Assembly: GCA_029565685.1 (NCBI GenBank)
Contig: JAKQNR010000035.1
Location: forward strand, 310,001 to 374,000
Length of the DNA stretch: 64,000 nucleotides
Source of the DNA: a bacterium
GTDB lineage: Bacteria; Zhuqueibacterota; Zhuqueibacteria; Residuimicrobiales; Residuimicrobiaceae
Direction of reading: 5' to 3'
Shown: in pieces, positions 8,685 through 16,496 of the stretch
Layout: every line of letters begins with the position of its first letter
Position numbering within the stretch: position 1 is the first letter of the stretch
Translations under genes and position numbers: made by a program
The notes under the pieces: model-generated
The model's input: the letters and a program-made list of their open reading frames with translations, nothing else
Told to the model about the DNA's origin: nothing
Databases searched by the model: none

Positions 8685-9545
8685 TCAGTTAAACACCGTC
8701 GTGTGATAGGCGATCCGCAAAATACGGGTATAGTCGCGTCCAACGTTGGGATTATACAGCAGATTCTTGAAATCAAACTCGAGGAACAGACTGGGTTCAA
8801 AGGCCCAGCGGATGCCTGCGTTGAGGTACCCCCGGCGGCTGGCGGCGGTTCTCAGTCGATCATCGTTGAATCCCGCCTCATATTCGAGGATGCCCGCCAG
8901 TTCTTGGGTAAACTGCAGGTACATTCCGAGAAAAAAGTTGGGATCCGAATCTTTGTCGCTGCGCTCCAGACTGTAATTCAAGCCGGCATGAATGTTAAAG
9001 TTCCAGAACGAATCGATATTTTTCGAGGCGACCAGATAGACGCCCTTGGATTTGATCGTGTAACGGTCCAAATGGTGTTGGGTCGCTGTCAGGGTTGCCA
9101 GGGAATCTGGATAATCCCGGTCATTCCAATATTTGCCATACCCCTGTGTTTCAAGCCCCAGCACCAGCGCCGGGCCTTTGATGGACTCTTCTTTAGCGCG
9201 GTAAGCCAACCGAATTCCCGGGACCCGGTTCCATTGGATTTTTTGTCCGCCGATGATGTGATCCGCTCCGAACGAGGCGCCGAACATCATTCGGGTGGAG
9301 ATGCCCACGGCCAGACTGGCCAGAATGCCGCCCTCTTCATACAGACGAAGGCTTCCCTTCATATCGCCAGGAAATAGAATGCTGGCCGTCGGGATATCGA
9401 TCAAGGAGATCGGTTTGGCAAAATAGTATTCCGGGCCCATCCGCCGCATCTTCGCGTCCAGGGACATGGAGCGTCGATTCAACTGTCCCATTCCGGAATT
9501 GGTGATGAAAAGCAGGGACAACCCAACCAAGGTCGCTCTCTTCAT
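8685..9545 (-). CDS. outer-membrane beta-barrel protein, YjbH-like
   Basis: A 286-residue protein with a signal peptide (LVGLSLLFITNSGMGQ) followed by alternating amphipathic segments and a C-terminal aromatic-containing strand, as in outer-membrane barrels. Segments such as IPTASILFPGDMKGSLRLYEEGGILASLAVGIS and the description of glycine/aromatic strands recall the YjbH/exopolysaccharide-associated porin group, but the match is loose. The ATG at 9545 follows GAGGAACCCGTGC. It is the first gene of a tight operon with the CxxCH lipoprotein and the acylase, so the three may act together at the outer membrane. Confidence 0.65.
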   Translation of the reverse strand: MKRATLVGLSLLFITNSGMGQLNRRSMSLDAKMRRMGPEYYFAKPISLIDIPTASILFPGDMKGSLRLYEEGGILASLAVGISTRMMFGASFGADHIIGGQKIQWNRVPGIRLAYRAKEESIKGPALVLGLETQGYGKYWNDRDYPDSLATLTATQHHLDRYTIKSKGVYLVASKNIDSFWNFNIHAGLNYSLERSDKDSDPNFFLGMYLQFTQELAGILEYEAGFNDDRLRTAASRRGYLNAGIRWAFEPSLFLEFDFKNLLYNPNVGRDYTRILRIAYHTTVFN

Positions 9546-9610
9546 GCACGGGTTCCTCGTTTAATCCAAGATAATATACTGGTTATCCGGACAAAAGTCA
9601 ATATGAACCA

Positions 9611-10210
9611 TCATGCATGCAAAAAAACCGTCAAACCGATGCCGATCTGCCACATCGTGCGCGCTTGGTTGTACAGGCCGCCACCTGAGGGAAACAGATA
9701 GACATATTTGAATCCAGCGAGCAGACTGGTCATATTGCCCAGATAGGTGCGCGTGCTCAAGCCTGCATAGATCGCCGGCCCCGTGGAGGTGTGGCTGGTC
9801 TGAGTGGGCAGCCCGATGCCGGAGATCCACAGGCCGGCGCCGATAGAACCGAACACGCTGGCGGAGGAGCCGATTTCGCGTTTTCGGTTTCGCGCCACAC
9901 GCCATTCATTGGGCGTTAGGTCCACCAGCCGTTTGCCCAGGCCGGCCAGCAACAAGCTGCTGACTTTGGTCGAGTCGTTGGTGAACATCACTTGAAACGA
10001 CGGTTGAATATCCAGTGAATAGTCACGACTTAAATACGAGGCGGCAAAGCAATCAAAACTCAGCTGCGTATTATCTGAATTCATCAGATTCGCTCCGGAT
10101 TGAAAAGCGAATGTGCCGCCGATCTCCAGCGCACCGCGTCGCTGCGCCTGAAGCGGCGCAGCCGCCAGACAGACGATCGCCAGCCCGACAAGAACCCTTT
10201 GACAACGCAC
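9611..10210 (-). CDS. hypothetical outer-membrane barrel protein
   Basis: A 199-residue protein with a clear signal peptide ending at LQAQ (about residue 22) and then short Gly/aromatic beta-strands (GALEIGGTFAFQSG, SLLLAGLGKRLV, SLLAGFKYVYLF, WQIGIGLTVFL), typical of a small eight-strand-type outer-membrane barrel. No specific family is recognised. Translation probably starts at GTG 10210, which has GGGAGG five bases upstream. It precedes the barrel-lipoprotein-acylase operon on the same strand with a 65-base gap and may belong to the same transcript. Confidence 0.7.
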   Translation of the reverse strand: MRCQRVLVGLAIVCLAAAPLQAQRRGALEIGGTFAFQSGANLMNSDNTQLSFDCFAASYLSRDYSLDIQPSFQVMFTNDSTKVSSLLLAGLGKRLVDLTPNEWRVARNRKREIGSSASVFGSIGAGLWISGIGLPTQTSHTSTGPAIYAGLSTRTYLGNMTSLLAGFKYVYLFPSGGGLYNQARTMWQIGIGLTVFLHA

Positions 10211-10266
10211 ACATCCTCCCGATAGTTTAATGCCTGTTCAACCGCGTCCGCCCGCTCACTACGCCG

Positions 10267-11061
10267 TCAGGGGGTCGAGGTAAAGCCTAATTCCGACAAA
10301 CGTTCCTTGATCAGATCGAGCAACGCCAGTCCCTTGCGCGCTTTGCTCTCTGAGCGCAAAGAGTCCACACGGATTTCATATTCCACATCCAACAGCGCTT
10401 TGAGCAGATCCTCCCGAACCCTGCCTACCAGAACCGAGCGAGGGTAGCGCTGGAGAAAATCATCCCAGAGCAAAAACAACGCGACGTAGTCGCTGCGGAA
10501 CGAGCGCCAACGGTCAGCTAGAGCAGGCTGCACCACCTGCCAGATCACGTCGTTGACGGCGTAGACAGACTGGGTTTGTGCCCAATTTCGCAGCCCAGTA
10601 TAACTGGTGTACAGCCTGCGGCAATGCTGCTCAAAGCGGAGGCTGTCGGTTTCTGCCGCAGCCAGTTTTTGATACTGCAGCACTTCCCGCAGCCATTGCA
10701 CCCGCTCAAACGCTACATCGGTAAGCCGATAGCGCAACATCAGACGCGTCCAGGCGCTGATGGGTTGACCGTCCACCAGGGCCGGATCAAAAGAAATCTT
10801 GCGTCCAAAGTCCAGCGCCGCTTCATCTAAAACGGCGTGGCCCGAACCTTTGAGCAGTTTCACCTCCTGAGGCACGCCGGTGTTTGAAACAAAAATGCCC
10901 AATTCCACCTCGCCTTCCAGGTGCTCCAATTGAGCCGAGATGGGATAATCCAGTTTGGTTCCGGATTGAACCTTCGGCGGTTTGAGCCGTTTTTGACCAG
11001 AGGCGCAGAACAAAAAACAACAGGCGGCGGCAACGAGCAAAAGCGAAATGTTTTTATTCAT
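10267..11061 (-). CDS. secreted protein with TonB C-terminal domain
   Basis: A 264-residue protein with an N-terminal export signal (ISLLLVAAACCFLFC) that might be a lipoprotein signal, followed at about residues 35-115 by a TonB/TolA C-terminal domain: YPISAQLEHLEGEVELGI, VSNTGVPQEVKLLKGSGHAVLDEAAL and WTRLMLRYRL. The remaining 150 residues are helical, charged and of unknown fold. The long Pro-rich linker and membrane-anchoring helix of an energy-coupling TonB are missing, so it is more likely a periplasmic protein using this fold for binding than an energiser. The ATG at 11061 is chosen over the longer frame because the signal starts there. Confidence 0.75.
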   Translation of the reverse strand: MNKNISLLLVAAACCFLFCASGQKRLKPPKVQSGTKLDYPISAQLEHLEGEVELGIFVSNTGVPQEVKLLKGSGHAVLDEAALDFGRKISFDPALVDGQPISAWTRLMLRYRLTDVAFERVQWLREVLQYQKLAAAETDSLRFEQHCRRLYTSYTGLRNWAQTQSVYAVNDVIWQVVQPALADRWRSFRSDYVALFLLWDDFLQRYPRSVLVGRVREDLLKALLDVEYEIRVDSLRSESKARKGLALLDLIKERLSELGFTSTP

Positions 11062-11214
11062 AGTCTTTTGCCTAAAGTTGCAGGGTGCGGTGCTGTTCAG
11101 CAGCGCCATGACAGCGCCCGATAGCGGACAGAGCGAGAACGCTGCACGCTCCACCTGATCGCTCATTGTGTAATGCGGTCAAATGGTTCTTTTGCGGAAG
11201 AACGGAAATAACAA

Positions 11215-11245
11215 ACACCCCGTGGAAAACAAAACCACGGGGTGT
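11215..11245 (-). terminator. intrinsic terminator of the FadL/PorV-like gene
   Basis: A perfect 11-bp inverted repeat (ACACCCCGTGG and CCACGGGGTGT) with a 9-base loop lies 35 bases past the stop codon at 11281 and is followed on the minus strand by TTTGTTATTT. It separates this gene from the TonB-C-terminal-domain gene downstream. Confidence 0.85.
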
Positions 11246-11280
11246 ATTCTTGAATGAGACGGCGAAACCCGGCGTTCGGC

Positions 11281-12660
11281 CTAGAAACGGATGAGCAGCG
11301 TGCCGATCAGTTTGCTGAAATCTTTGTCCTCCAGCGTAGTGGCATAGGTCAGATCATCCGAACTCTCCTGTTTCCAGCCGCCGGTGACGTAGGCCAGGTC
11401 GAGCATCACCTGTTTGTCCATCATCAGCGACACGCCGCCGCTGTAAAAACTTCGATCCGGATGCAGTTCCTTATTTCTATACGGCGAAGGCTGATTGAAA
11501 TAGCCGCCGCGCAGCCGCGCTTTGATCATCGGCAGATACATCTCGGCGCCAAGATGCAGCGAAGTGGTGGAGGTCAATTCTTGACGGATGTAGCGGTTGA
11601 TCTCAGCCTGGGACACCGAGGCGACCGGAGGATCGGTGAGGAACTTGGCCTCGCTCCAATTCTGATAATCCACCGAGGCGGCCAGCATCGCATTGGCCAG
11701 CCGATAAGACAAGCCGACGCCCATGGCAAAGGGCTCTTTCACCTTGTAGGTGTAATTGCTCTGGTAGTCATAGACTGCGGCCTCCTCAGCCGTGTCATAG
11801 TACTCGCTCCAAGCTTCGCCCCAGTTCTCCTTGATCTCGTATTCGGTGTTGGTGGTCATGGTGGCGCCGATGCGCAGGGCTTTGATCGGATTGTACATCA
11901 CGCCCAGTTTGAGATTGGTGGCGCTAAAGTCGGAACCGATGGTGCGGTCGTATTGCCAATAATCCAGATCAGAGACGATCTTGTTGGCCTCATCAAAAAA
12001 GCGGTACAGATTCTTTGTATCGCTCTCCACAAAATGGATGCCGTAATCATCCCGGCCGCGGATGATGTTCAGCGATACGCCCACGAAAAAATTCTGCTGC
12101 AGCTCGACGGCGCCGGACAGGGTGTAGTGATTGCGGCTGCCCTCCTCCAGAATCGACTCCTGCTGGAACAGCGAATCGTTCACATCGGTGACCCAGCCAT
12201 CGTACGTCGGAACCACGATGTCGGCAAAAGCGGCATATTGCGGGTTGAACCCCTCGATGTCCAGCACATTGTCGAAATCGCGCACTTTGTGATAGCCAAA
12301 GCCGAACACCAGACTGCCGCGATAGGTCGGCACCGGAAAAATGAAACCCAGCGAGTTCAGACGAGAAGAAGAGGCGTTGCCTTCCAATTCGTTGCCCATA
12401 AAGTTGGCATAATTGGACACGCTGTTATGGCTGAAGCCCAAATTGAACTCCATGCGCCGGACCTGACCCAGGCCGGACGGATTCCAATAAACCGCCGAAT
12501 AGTCATCGGCCACACCCACATAGGCGCCGCCGAGTCCGATCGCCCGGGCGCCCACACCCAATTCCTGGCCCCAAAAGAGGACGTGTTCCTGGGCTCTGCT
12601 GTCAGCGACAGCGAAAATTCCAAGGCAAACCAGCGCACTTTTGAAAAATTTCGAAAACAT
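11281..12660 (-). CDS. FadL/PorV-type outer-membrane protein
   Basis: A 459-residue outer-membrane barrel with a signal peptide ending at SRAQ. The N-terminal hallmark GARAIGLGGAYVGVADD…AVYWNPSGLG matches the FadL/OmpP1 superfamily, which includes long-chain fatty acid channels and the type IX secretion shuttle proteins PorV/PorQ. The rest consists of long amphipathic strands ending in LIRF with a terminal Phe, as expected for barrel insertion. The ATG at 12660 follows AGGAGAAGGGT. A PorV-like role would fit the sorting-domain proteins encoded nearby (16.5-21.3 kb), but a hydrophobic-compound channel is equally possible. Confidence 0.85.
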   Translation of the reverse strand: MFSKFFKSALVCLGIFAVADSRAQEHVLFWGQELGVGARAIGLGGAYVGVADDYSAVYWNPSGLGQVRRMEFNLGFSHNSVSNYANFMGNELEGNASSSRLNSLGFIFPVPTYRGSLVFGFGYHKVRDFDNVLDIEGFNPQYAAFADIVVPTYDGWVTDVNDSLFQQESILEEGSRNHYTLSGAVELQQNFFVGVSLNIIRGRDDYGIHFVESDTKNLYRFFDEANKIVSDLDYWQYDRTIGSDFSATNLKLGVMYNPIKALRIGATMTTNTEYEIKENWGEAWSEYYDTAEEAAVYDYQSNYTYKVKEPFAMGVGLSYRLANAMLAASVDYQNWSEAKFLTDPPVASVSQAEINRYIRQELTSTTSLHLGAEMYLPMIKARLRGGYFNQPSPYRNKELHPDRSFYSGGVSLMMDKQVMLDLAYVTGGWKQESSDDLTYATTLEDKDFSKLIGTLLIRF

Positions 12661-12713
12661 ACCCTTCTCCTGTCTGACCAAATGTACGAATGCACCTGTT
12701 CCTGTCACGCGCT

Positions 12714-13721
12714 CTATCGACGGCGTCCGCCTGAGGAAGAGCCGCTGGAACGGGAACTGCCGCCGCCGCCGCTGCTGCTGCTGCCGCTGGAACTCGAAGA
12801 GCTGGATGAGCCGGAGGAACCAGAACGGGACACGGTGCTGCGGCCGGATGAACTCGAGCTCGAACGGTTGGTTCCAGAGCTGCTGGAGCTGGAAGAGCTT
12901 GAACGCCGCGTGTTCTCACGCACACCGCTTTTGGACGAAGAATCAGAGGATCCAGAAGAGCGACGGACGTTTTGATCCGAACTCCTGCGGCTGGGCGTTG
13001 ATCTTCTTTCAATTGTTTTGTTATCGTCGTTGGTGCGGCGAGTCGGAGTGCTGCGTTTAACAGCTGGCTGGCCGGTGCTGCTCTTGGTGTCGCTTTGCGA
13101 TCGCGAAACCGTTCCATCGCTGCGGCGTGGCACCATAGTGCGGTCTTCTGTGGCTGAGGATTTCGCCTCCACAGCGCCAGGGTGGTGAACCAGTGACCCC
13201 CGGTTGTCAAATGCGCGGGGCGAGATGCCACGCCGGTCAAAGTGACGGCGTCCGTAATTGCCCCAATATTCGTTGCCGGGTCTGTACCAGTCCGGACCAT
13301 ACCCATAGCCCCAGCCCCAGTATGAGCCATAATAACCCCATCCTCCATAATAGCTGAAAGAAGGCCAGAAGAAAGGATCGCCCCAGAAACCGGAATACCC
13401 ATACCACGGATCCCAGCGGTGATGCCATCGCCACCAGTCATATCCGCCATAGTACCAATAGGGTTCGTACCACCACACATCGTACAAAACCGGCCAATGG
13501 GTGTGAACCGTGGCGCCGTGTTTGTGAATGATGATGGTGTCAGGGGTTGCTTCCTCTATTACTTCTTCATCCTCCTCGTAGGATGGATTGTCTGCATACA
13601 CTTCACCATTGCGCTCCTGCTCAATGTCATATCTCGCGAGCTGGGTGTAGCAGCTTGTCAGGCTGAGGCTGGCTGCAAGCGCTACGAATACGACAAACAA
13701 CAATTTAATTTTACTGCACAT
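12714..13721 (-). CDS. low-complexity lipoprotein: Trp/Tyr-rich segment plus Ser/Arg-rich tail
   Basis: A 335-residue lipoprotein (lipobox SLTSC, Cys at residue 24) in three parts: an acidic segment (about 40-62); a segment very rich in Trp, Tyr and Gly (about 75-165) that begins with a His-containing stretch (HKHGATVHTHW); and a 160-residue tail almost wholly of Ser, Arg, Gly and Thr. ATG 13721 follows AAAGGAGGCGTTTT. The family is not recognised. Its mature N-terminus (CYT…) resembles that of the CxxCH lipoprotein at 8.1-8.7 kb. The coding sequence of the tail is full of short repeated codons and may vary in length. The antisense frame is long and open only because of this composition. Confidence 0.75.
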   Translation of the reverse strand: MCSKIKLLFVVFVALAASLSLTSCYTQLARYDIEQERNGEVYADNPSYEEDEEVIEEATPDTIIIHKHGATVHTHWPVLYDVWWYEPYWYYGGYDWWRWHHRWDPWYGYSGFWGDPFFWPSFSYYGGWGYYGSYWGWGYGYGPDWYRPGNEYWGNYGRRHFDRRGISPRAFDNRGSLVHHPGAVEAKSSATEDRTMVPRRSDGTVSRSQSDTKSSTGQPAVKRSTPTRRTNDDNKTIERRSTPSRRSSDQNVRRSSGSSDSSSKSGVRENTRRSSSSSSSSSGTNRSSSSSSGRSTVSRSGSSGSSSSSSSSGSSSSGGGGSSRSSGSSSGGRRR

Positions 13722-13744
13722 AAAACGCCTCCTTTAAAAAAGAC

Positions 13745-13760
13745 TTGTCTCTGCAGACAA
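13745..13760. promoter_or_regulatory. small palindrome upstream of the Ser/Arg-rich lipoprotein gene
   Basis: TTGTCT and AGACAA form a 6-bp inverted repeat with a CTGC centre, about 24 bases upstream of the start codon at 13721. It could be an operator half-site pair or a leader hairpin. Evidence is limited to the symmetry and position. Confidence 0.25.
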
Positions 13761-13941
13761 TATAACCAATGGTAAATAAAAAAGCAAAGCAATATTCCCC
13801 GTCGACACTATAATTAACGGAAAACCGGCGAATTGGTTCCACCTATTCAGCTGACAAAATATAGAGGTCATCGCGTTAAGCCGTGTTAGCGGCTTTTACC
13901 CTGCCGCAGGAAAAGTGGCTGAATGCAGGCAAATAAAGCTC

Positions 13942-13970
13942 GGGGCCTGCCGCACAGTGCGCCAGGCCCC
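13942..13970 (-). terminator. intrinsic terminator of the ECF sigma operon
   Basis: GGGGCCTG (13942-13949) pairs with CAGGCCCC (13963-13970), and the inner CGCAC/GTGCG can extend the stem. On the minus strand the hairpin is followed by AGCTTTATTTG. It lies about 36 bases past the stop codon of the last operon gene (14006). On the plus strand it is followed by only three T. Confidence 0.75.
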
Positions 13971-14005
13971 TTTGCTTGAAAGCGCAACCGATTTTCTTGC
14001 TCTGG

Positions 14006-14518
14006 TTACTTATCTTCAGCGTTCGGCTTATCCAGCATCCAGCAACCTAATGGATGTCTGCCGCTGCGGTTTAGTCGATTGCAGTCTATCCATCCATCCC
14101 AGCCTCTTCCCCAGCCTCGGCCCTGGCGATCACGCCAGATCTTGCGCTGCTCTGGAGTCAACAACTTGGCTATGTCGATGCGATGAGCAATCCGCTTCTT
14201 GCTGATCTCCGCGCGAATTTTGCTCTTCTCATCAACCAGTCGGTTGACTTTAGCCAAATCTGGTTCTTCCGCGTCCAGCGCCGCCTCTAAATCGAGGTTG
14301 ACGGCCTGTAATTGACTGTGCAACGGGATCAGCTCTCTGGCGTGTTTTCTGCGTAATTCCCGCATAGCCTGTTCCTGCGTTTCGGACAGATTCAACGCCA
14401 ACAAACCTTGTCGTCGGCCGAAATCCCATTTACGGCGAGGTTGTGCAGGTTGCGCGGTCAGCAGCGTTGCATCCAGCGCTAGAATGATCATAGCTAAGCC
14501 GATTATCATCTTTTTCAT
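14006..14518 (-). CDS. Spy/CpxP-like (LTxxQ) periplasmic protein
   Basis: A 170-residue exported helical protein. After the signal peptide (to about LTAQ) there is an Arg-rich stretch, then long helices with NLSETQEQAMRELRRKH and the second signature LLTPEQRKIW, matching the LTxxQ repeats of Spy, CpxP and ZraP. These proteins are periplasmic chaperones or stress/metal sensors. The C-terminus after residue 135 (GRGWGRGWDGW, then a Cys-containing tail) is not typical. The ATG at 14518 follows TAGGAGAGAATC. Last gene of the sigma/anti-sigma operon, so probably both a target and a modulator of that envelope-stress response. Confidence 0.8.
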   Translation of the reverse strand: MKKMIIGLAMIILALDATLLTAQPAQPRRKWDFGRRQGLLALNLSETQEQAMRELRRKHARELIPLHSQLQAVNLDLEAALDAEEPDLAKVNRLVDEKSKIRAEISKKRIAHRIDIAKLLTPEQRKIWRDRQGRGWGRGWDGWIDCNRLNRSGRHPLGCWMLDKPNAEDK

Positions 14519-14527
14519 GATTCTCTC

Positions 14528-15034
14528 CTATCGTTCCATTCGTTTAATCGGACTCGGGCGCCTCAATCCGCGACCTGAATGTCTTTCCCGGTCCAGGGCT
14601 TCCACCATCAAACGCCATTGACGTTCATCTAGGTGGGGTCGCAACTTTAACAAGTGTTCAACCGTGCTGCGGTCCAGCTGTATTTGATCCTCCGCCATCT
14701 GCCGAAGGATAATTTGAAGTGAATCCTCTGCTGTGGGGTTCGTCAGCAAAAGCTGCATCAGCTGATGACGCCTTGCCTGGAGTTGCAAGCGAAGCGGACG
14801 CATTCGCTCGTTAAAGGGCGCACGCAACCTGGCCAGTTCCTCTCTCTGCGGATGCTGGAGCCCCAAGGTTTTCCACAAAGGGGCGGATGGATTCCCGGTT
14901 CGGTCAGGCCGCTGCAGCAGAGCCGGCAGCCGACGTACCTCTGCATGTCTTCCCCAAAAATAGACCAGGGTGGCTGCGGCAGCGATGTTGACGGCCAGGG
15001 AGAAGAGCAAAAAGAGGTTTTTCCAATTACTCAT
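14528..15034 (-). CDS. membrane-anchored heavy-metal-resistance/CpxP-like periplasmic protein
   Basis: A 168-residue protein with an N-terminal transmembrane anchor (LFLLFSLAVNIAAAATLVYFWG) and a helical periplasmic domain (REELARLRAPFNERMRPLRLQLQ, LDERQWRLMVEAL) like the Metal_resist/ZraP/CnrX group, which often sits beside ECF sigma factors and senses metals or misfolded proteins. Its ATG overlaps the end of the anti-sigma gene by 8 bases (ATGAGTAA), which suggests coupled translation. It is followed after 9 bases by the second Spy-like gene. The classical metal-ligand His/Met cluster is not evident, so an envelope-stress role is more likely than metal resistance. Confidence 0.75.
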   Translation of the reverse strand: MSNWKNLFLLFSLAVNIAAAATLVYFWGRHAEVRRLPALLQRPDRTGNPSAPLWKTLGLQHPQREELARLRAPFNERMRPLRLQLQARRHQLMQLLLTNPTAEDSLQIILRQMAEDQIQLDRSTVEHLLKLRPHLDERQWRLMVEALDRERHSGRGLRRPSPIKRMER

Positions 15035-15488
15035 TTTGTTCTCCTATTCCTAGCTCTTGCTCGAACACCTCTGCATAGCGGCTGAAGAGCGATTGAGCGT
15101 CAGACCAAAGGCTTGCTTCATCTACCGCCGCAGAAGGATCGAGGCTCGTTCGCACCAGGGAGTCGCTCAAGCCGTTGCCGATAACAAAACCGATCAGCAA
15201 ACCTGCAGCCGTCAGCGCTGGAGCCAAAAACCGCCTCAGCCAACGGCCGATAGTTGCCGGCCGTTCCGTCTCCCTCCGCACCTGCGTGCGAACGCGGGTC
15301 AGCAGATACGGATCAGTGATTTCGCGGCGATCGAGATTCAGCAAATCGTCCAGGCCGGACCACTCGTGCACCATCCGCCGGCAATCAAGGCATTCAGCCA
15401 GGTGCCGCTCCACCGCAGCATTCGCTTGCGGATCCAATTCGCTGTCCAGATAGGCGGACAGTTGTTTTTTCATTTTGCAGGTTTTCAT
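15027..15488 (-). CDS. anti-sigma factor with zinc-binding (ZAS) domain
   Basis: A 153-residue single-pass membrane protein that should hold the adjacent ECF sigma factor inactive. The N-terminal cytoplasmic domain has the ZAS pattern HxxxCxxC (His29, Cys33, Cys36) plus Cys4. A transmembrane helix (LAPALTAAGLLIGFVIGNGL) follows at about residues 85-105, then a short periplasmic segment of about 45 residues. Start at ATG 15488; ATG 15473 is an alternative but would drop Cys4. It lies 51 bases after the sigma gene, in the usual order sigma then anti-sigma. Confidence 0.88.
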   Translation of the reverse strand: MKTCKMKKQLSAYLDSELDPQANAAVERHLAECLDCRRMVHEWSGLDDLLNLDRREITDPYLLTRVRTQVRRETERPATIGRWLRRFLAPALTAAGLLIGFVIGNGLSDSLVRTSLDPSAAVDEASLWSDAQSLFSRYAEVFEQELGIGEQNE

Positions 15489-15539
15489 CTTGTTCTCTGC
15501 AGGTTTAACACCGCTTGCGCATTTTTCTTGCACTTTTTT

Positions 15540-16133
15540 TCAAATTTTTTCCATGTAGGCTGACAACAACCGCTGCAATTTTTTTCTGCCGCGATGCAGC
15601 CGCGACTCGACCGCCGCAACGCTGCTGTCCGTTGCTTCTGCAATCTCCTGGTAGGACAATCCCTCATAGCGATGCAGAACCATCGCCAGACGTTGATCCG
15701 CAGGCAGTCGCGCCAGCGCCTTTCGCACCTGCTGGATGCGTTCCTGTTTCTCCACTTCTTCGAGGGGATCGGCTTGGGGATCAGGTGTGTGCTGAACCTC
15801 GGCCTCTTGTGCGTCTCTTTGCAGCAGGGCCAGCCAACGTTTCCGCCGGCGGCTGCGCAGCACATTGTAGCATTGATTCACCGTAATTCGGTACACCCAG
15901 GTGCTGAAACGCGCTTGAGGTTTGAACCCCGCAAGGCTGCGATAGATCTTGACAAATATCTCCTGTGCGGCATCTTTGGCGTCATCCTCCTGCTGCAGCG
16001 TTTTGTAAGCCACGCGCAGAACCATCGCTTGATAGCGCAGCACCAGCCGGTCGAACGCCTTCGCATCGCCCGACTGAAATCTGCAAATCAACGCCTCATC
16101 CGGCTCGCTGTCATGTTGATTGAAAGGATTCAC
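15540..16133 (-). CDS. ECF RNA polymerase sigma factor
   Basis: About 197 residues with both ECF regions. Region 2 covers DEALICRFQSGDAKAFDRLVL, AYKTLQQEDDAKDAAQEIF and FSTWVYRITVNQCYNVLRSR. Region 4 covers LPADQRLAMVLHRYEGLSYQEIAEA and VESRLHRGRKKLQRLL. It directs transcription of envelope-stress genes when released by the anti-sigma factor. No ATG is available: a GTG at 16133 gives a normal-length protein, while the frame continues up to a GTG at 16214 that would add 27 residues with an atypical Cys-rich sequence. First gene of the operon sigma, anti-sigma, two CpxP-like proteins; autoregulation is usual for such operons but the promoter was not identified. Confidence 0.92.
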   Translation of the reverse strand: MNPFNQHDSEPDEALICRFQSGDAKAFDRLVLRYQAMVLRVAYKTLQQEDDAKDAAQEIFVKIYRSLAGFKPQARFSTWVYRITVNQCYNVLRSRRRKRWLALLQRDAQEAEVQHTPDPQADPLEEVEKQERIQQVRKALARLPADQRLAMVLHRYEGLSYQEIAEATDSSVAAVESRLHRGRKKLQRLLSAYMEKI

Positions 16134-16496
16134 CAGTTTGTATTCGTTCCTTTCCTGTTTCTGCCTGCAGTCGAAAGAGCAGCCGCAAATCGGGTATAGC
16201 AGAACCGAGCCCACCGGCCTGGCGCCCGACTACGATTGACAGCTATCGCATCGCCTTTCAGCACCATCCTTTTATCCGCAGTCAAACTGTCCTGCCTTTT
16301 TTACACTCTGGCATATTATTTGACCATTCATTCGTAGAAAGCCTAAAAATAAAACAAACAAAGTAATGAAAAAAATTGCACTTGAACGATCATTTTCCCC
16401 TACTTGCCTGCTGCGGTCCCAGCCGATTCTGCGGCATAAAAATCCCAGAAGTGGGGCCTGCAAGGGACAGCAGCGGTGATGACAAGGAGTAAAGCC

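Noticed and set aside
11254..12975. 573-codon plus-strand open frame antisense to the FadL/PorV-like and Ser-rich genes
   Set aside because: It mirrors two well-supported minus-strand genes with ribosome binding sites and signal peptides; openness comes from codon bias and Ser/Arg repeats.
12720..13000. Possible triplet-repeat array or CRISPR-like repeat
   Set aside because: The repetition is imperfect Ser/Arg/Gly codon usage within a coding region; there are no spaced identical repeats.
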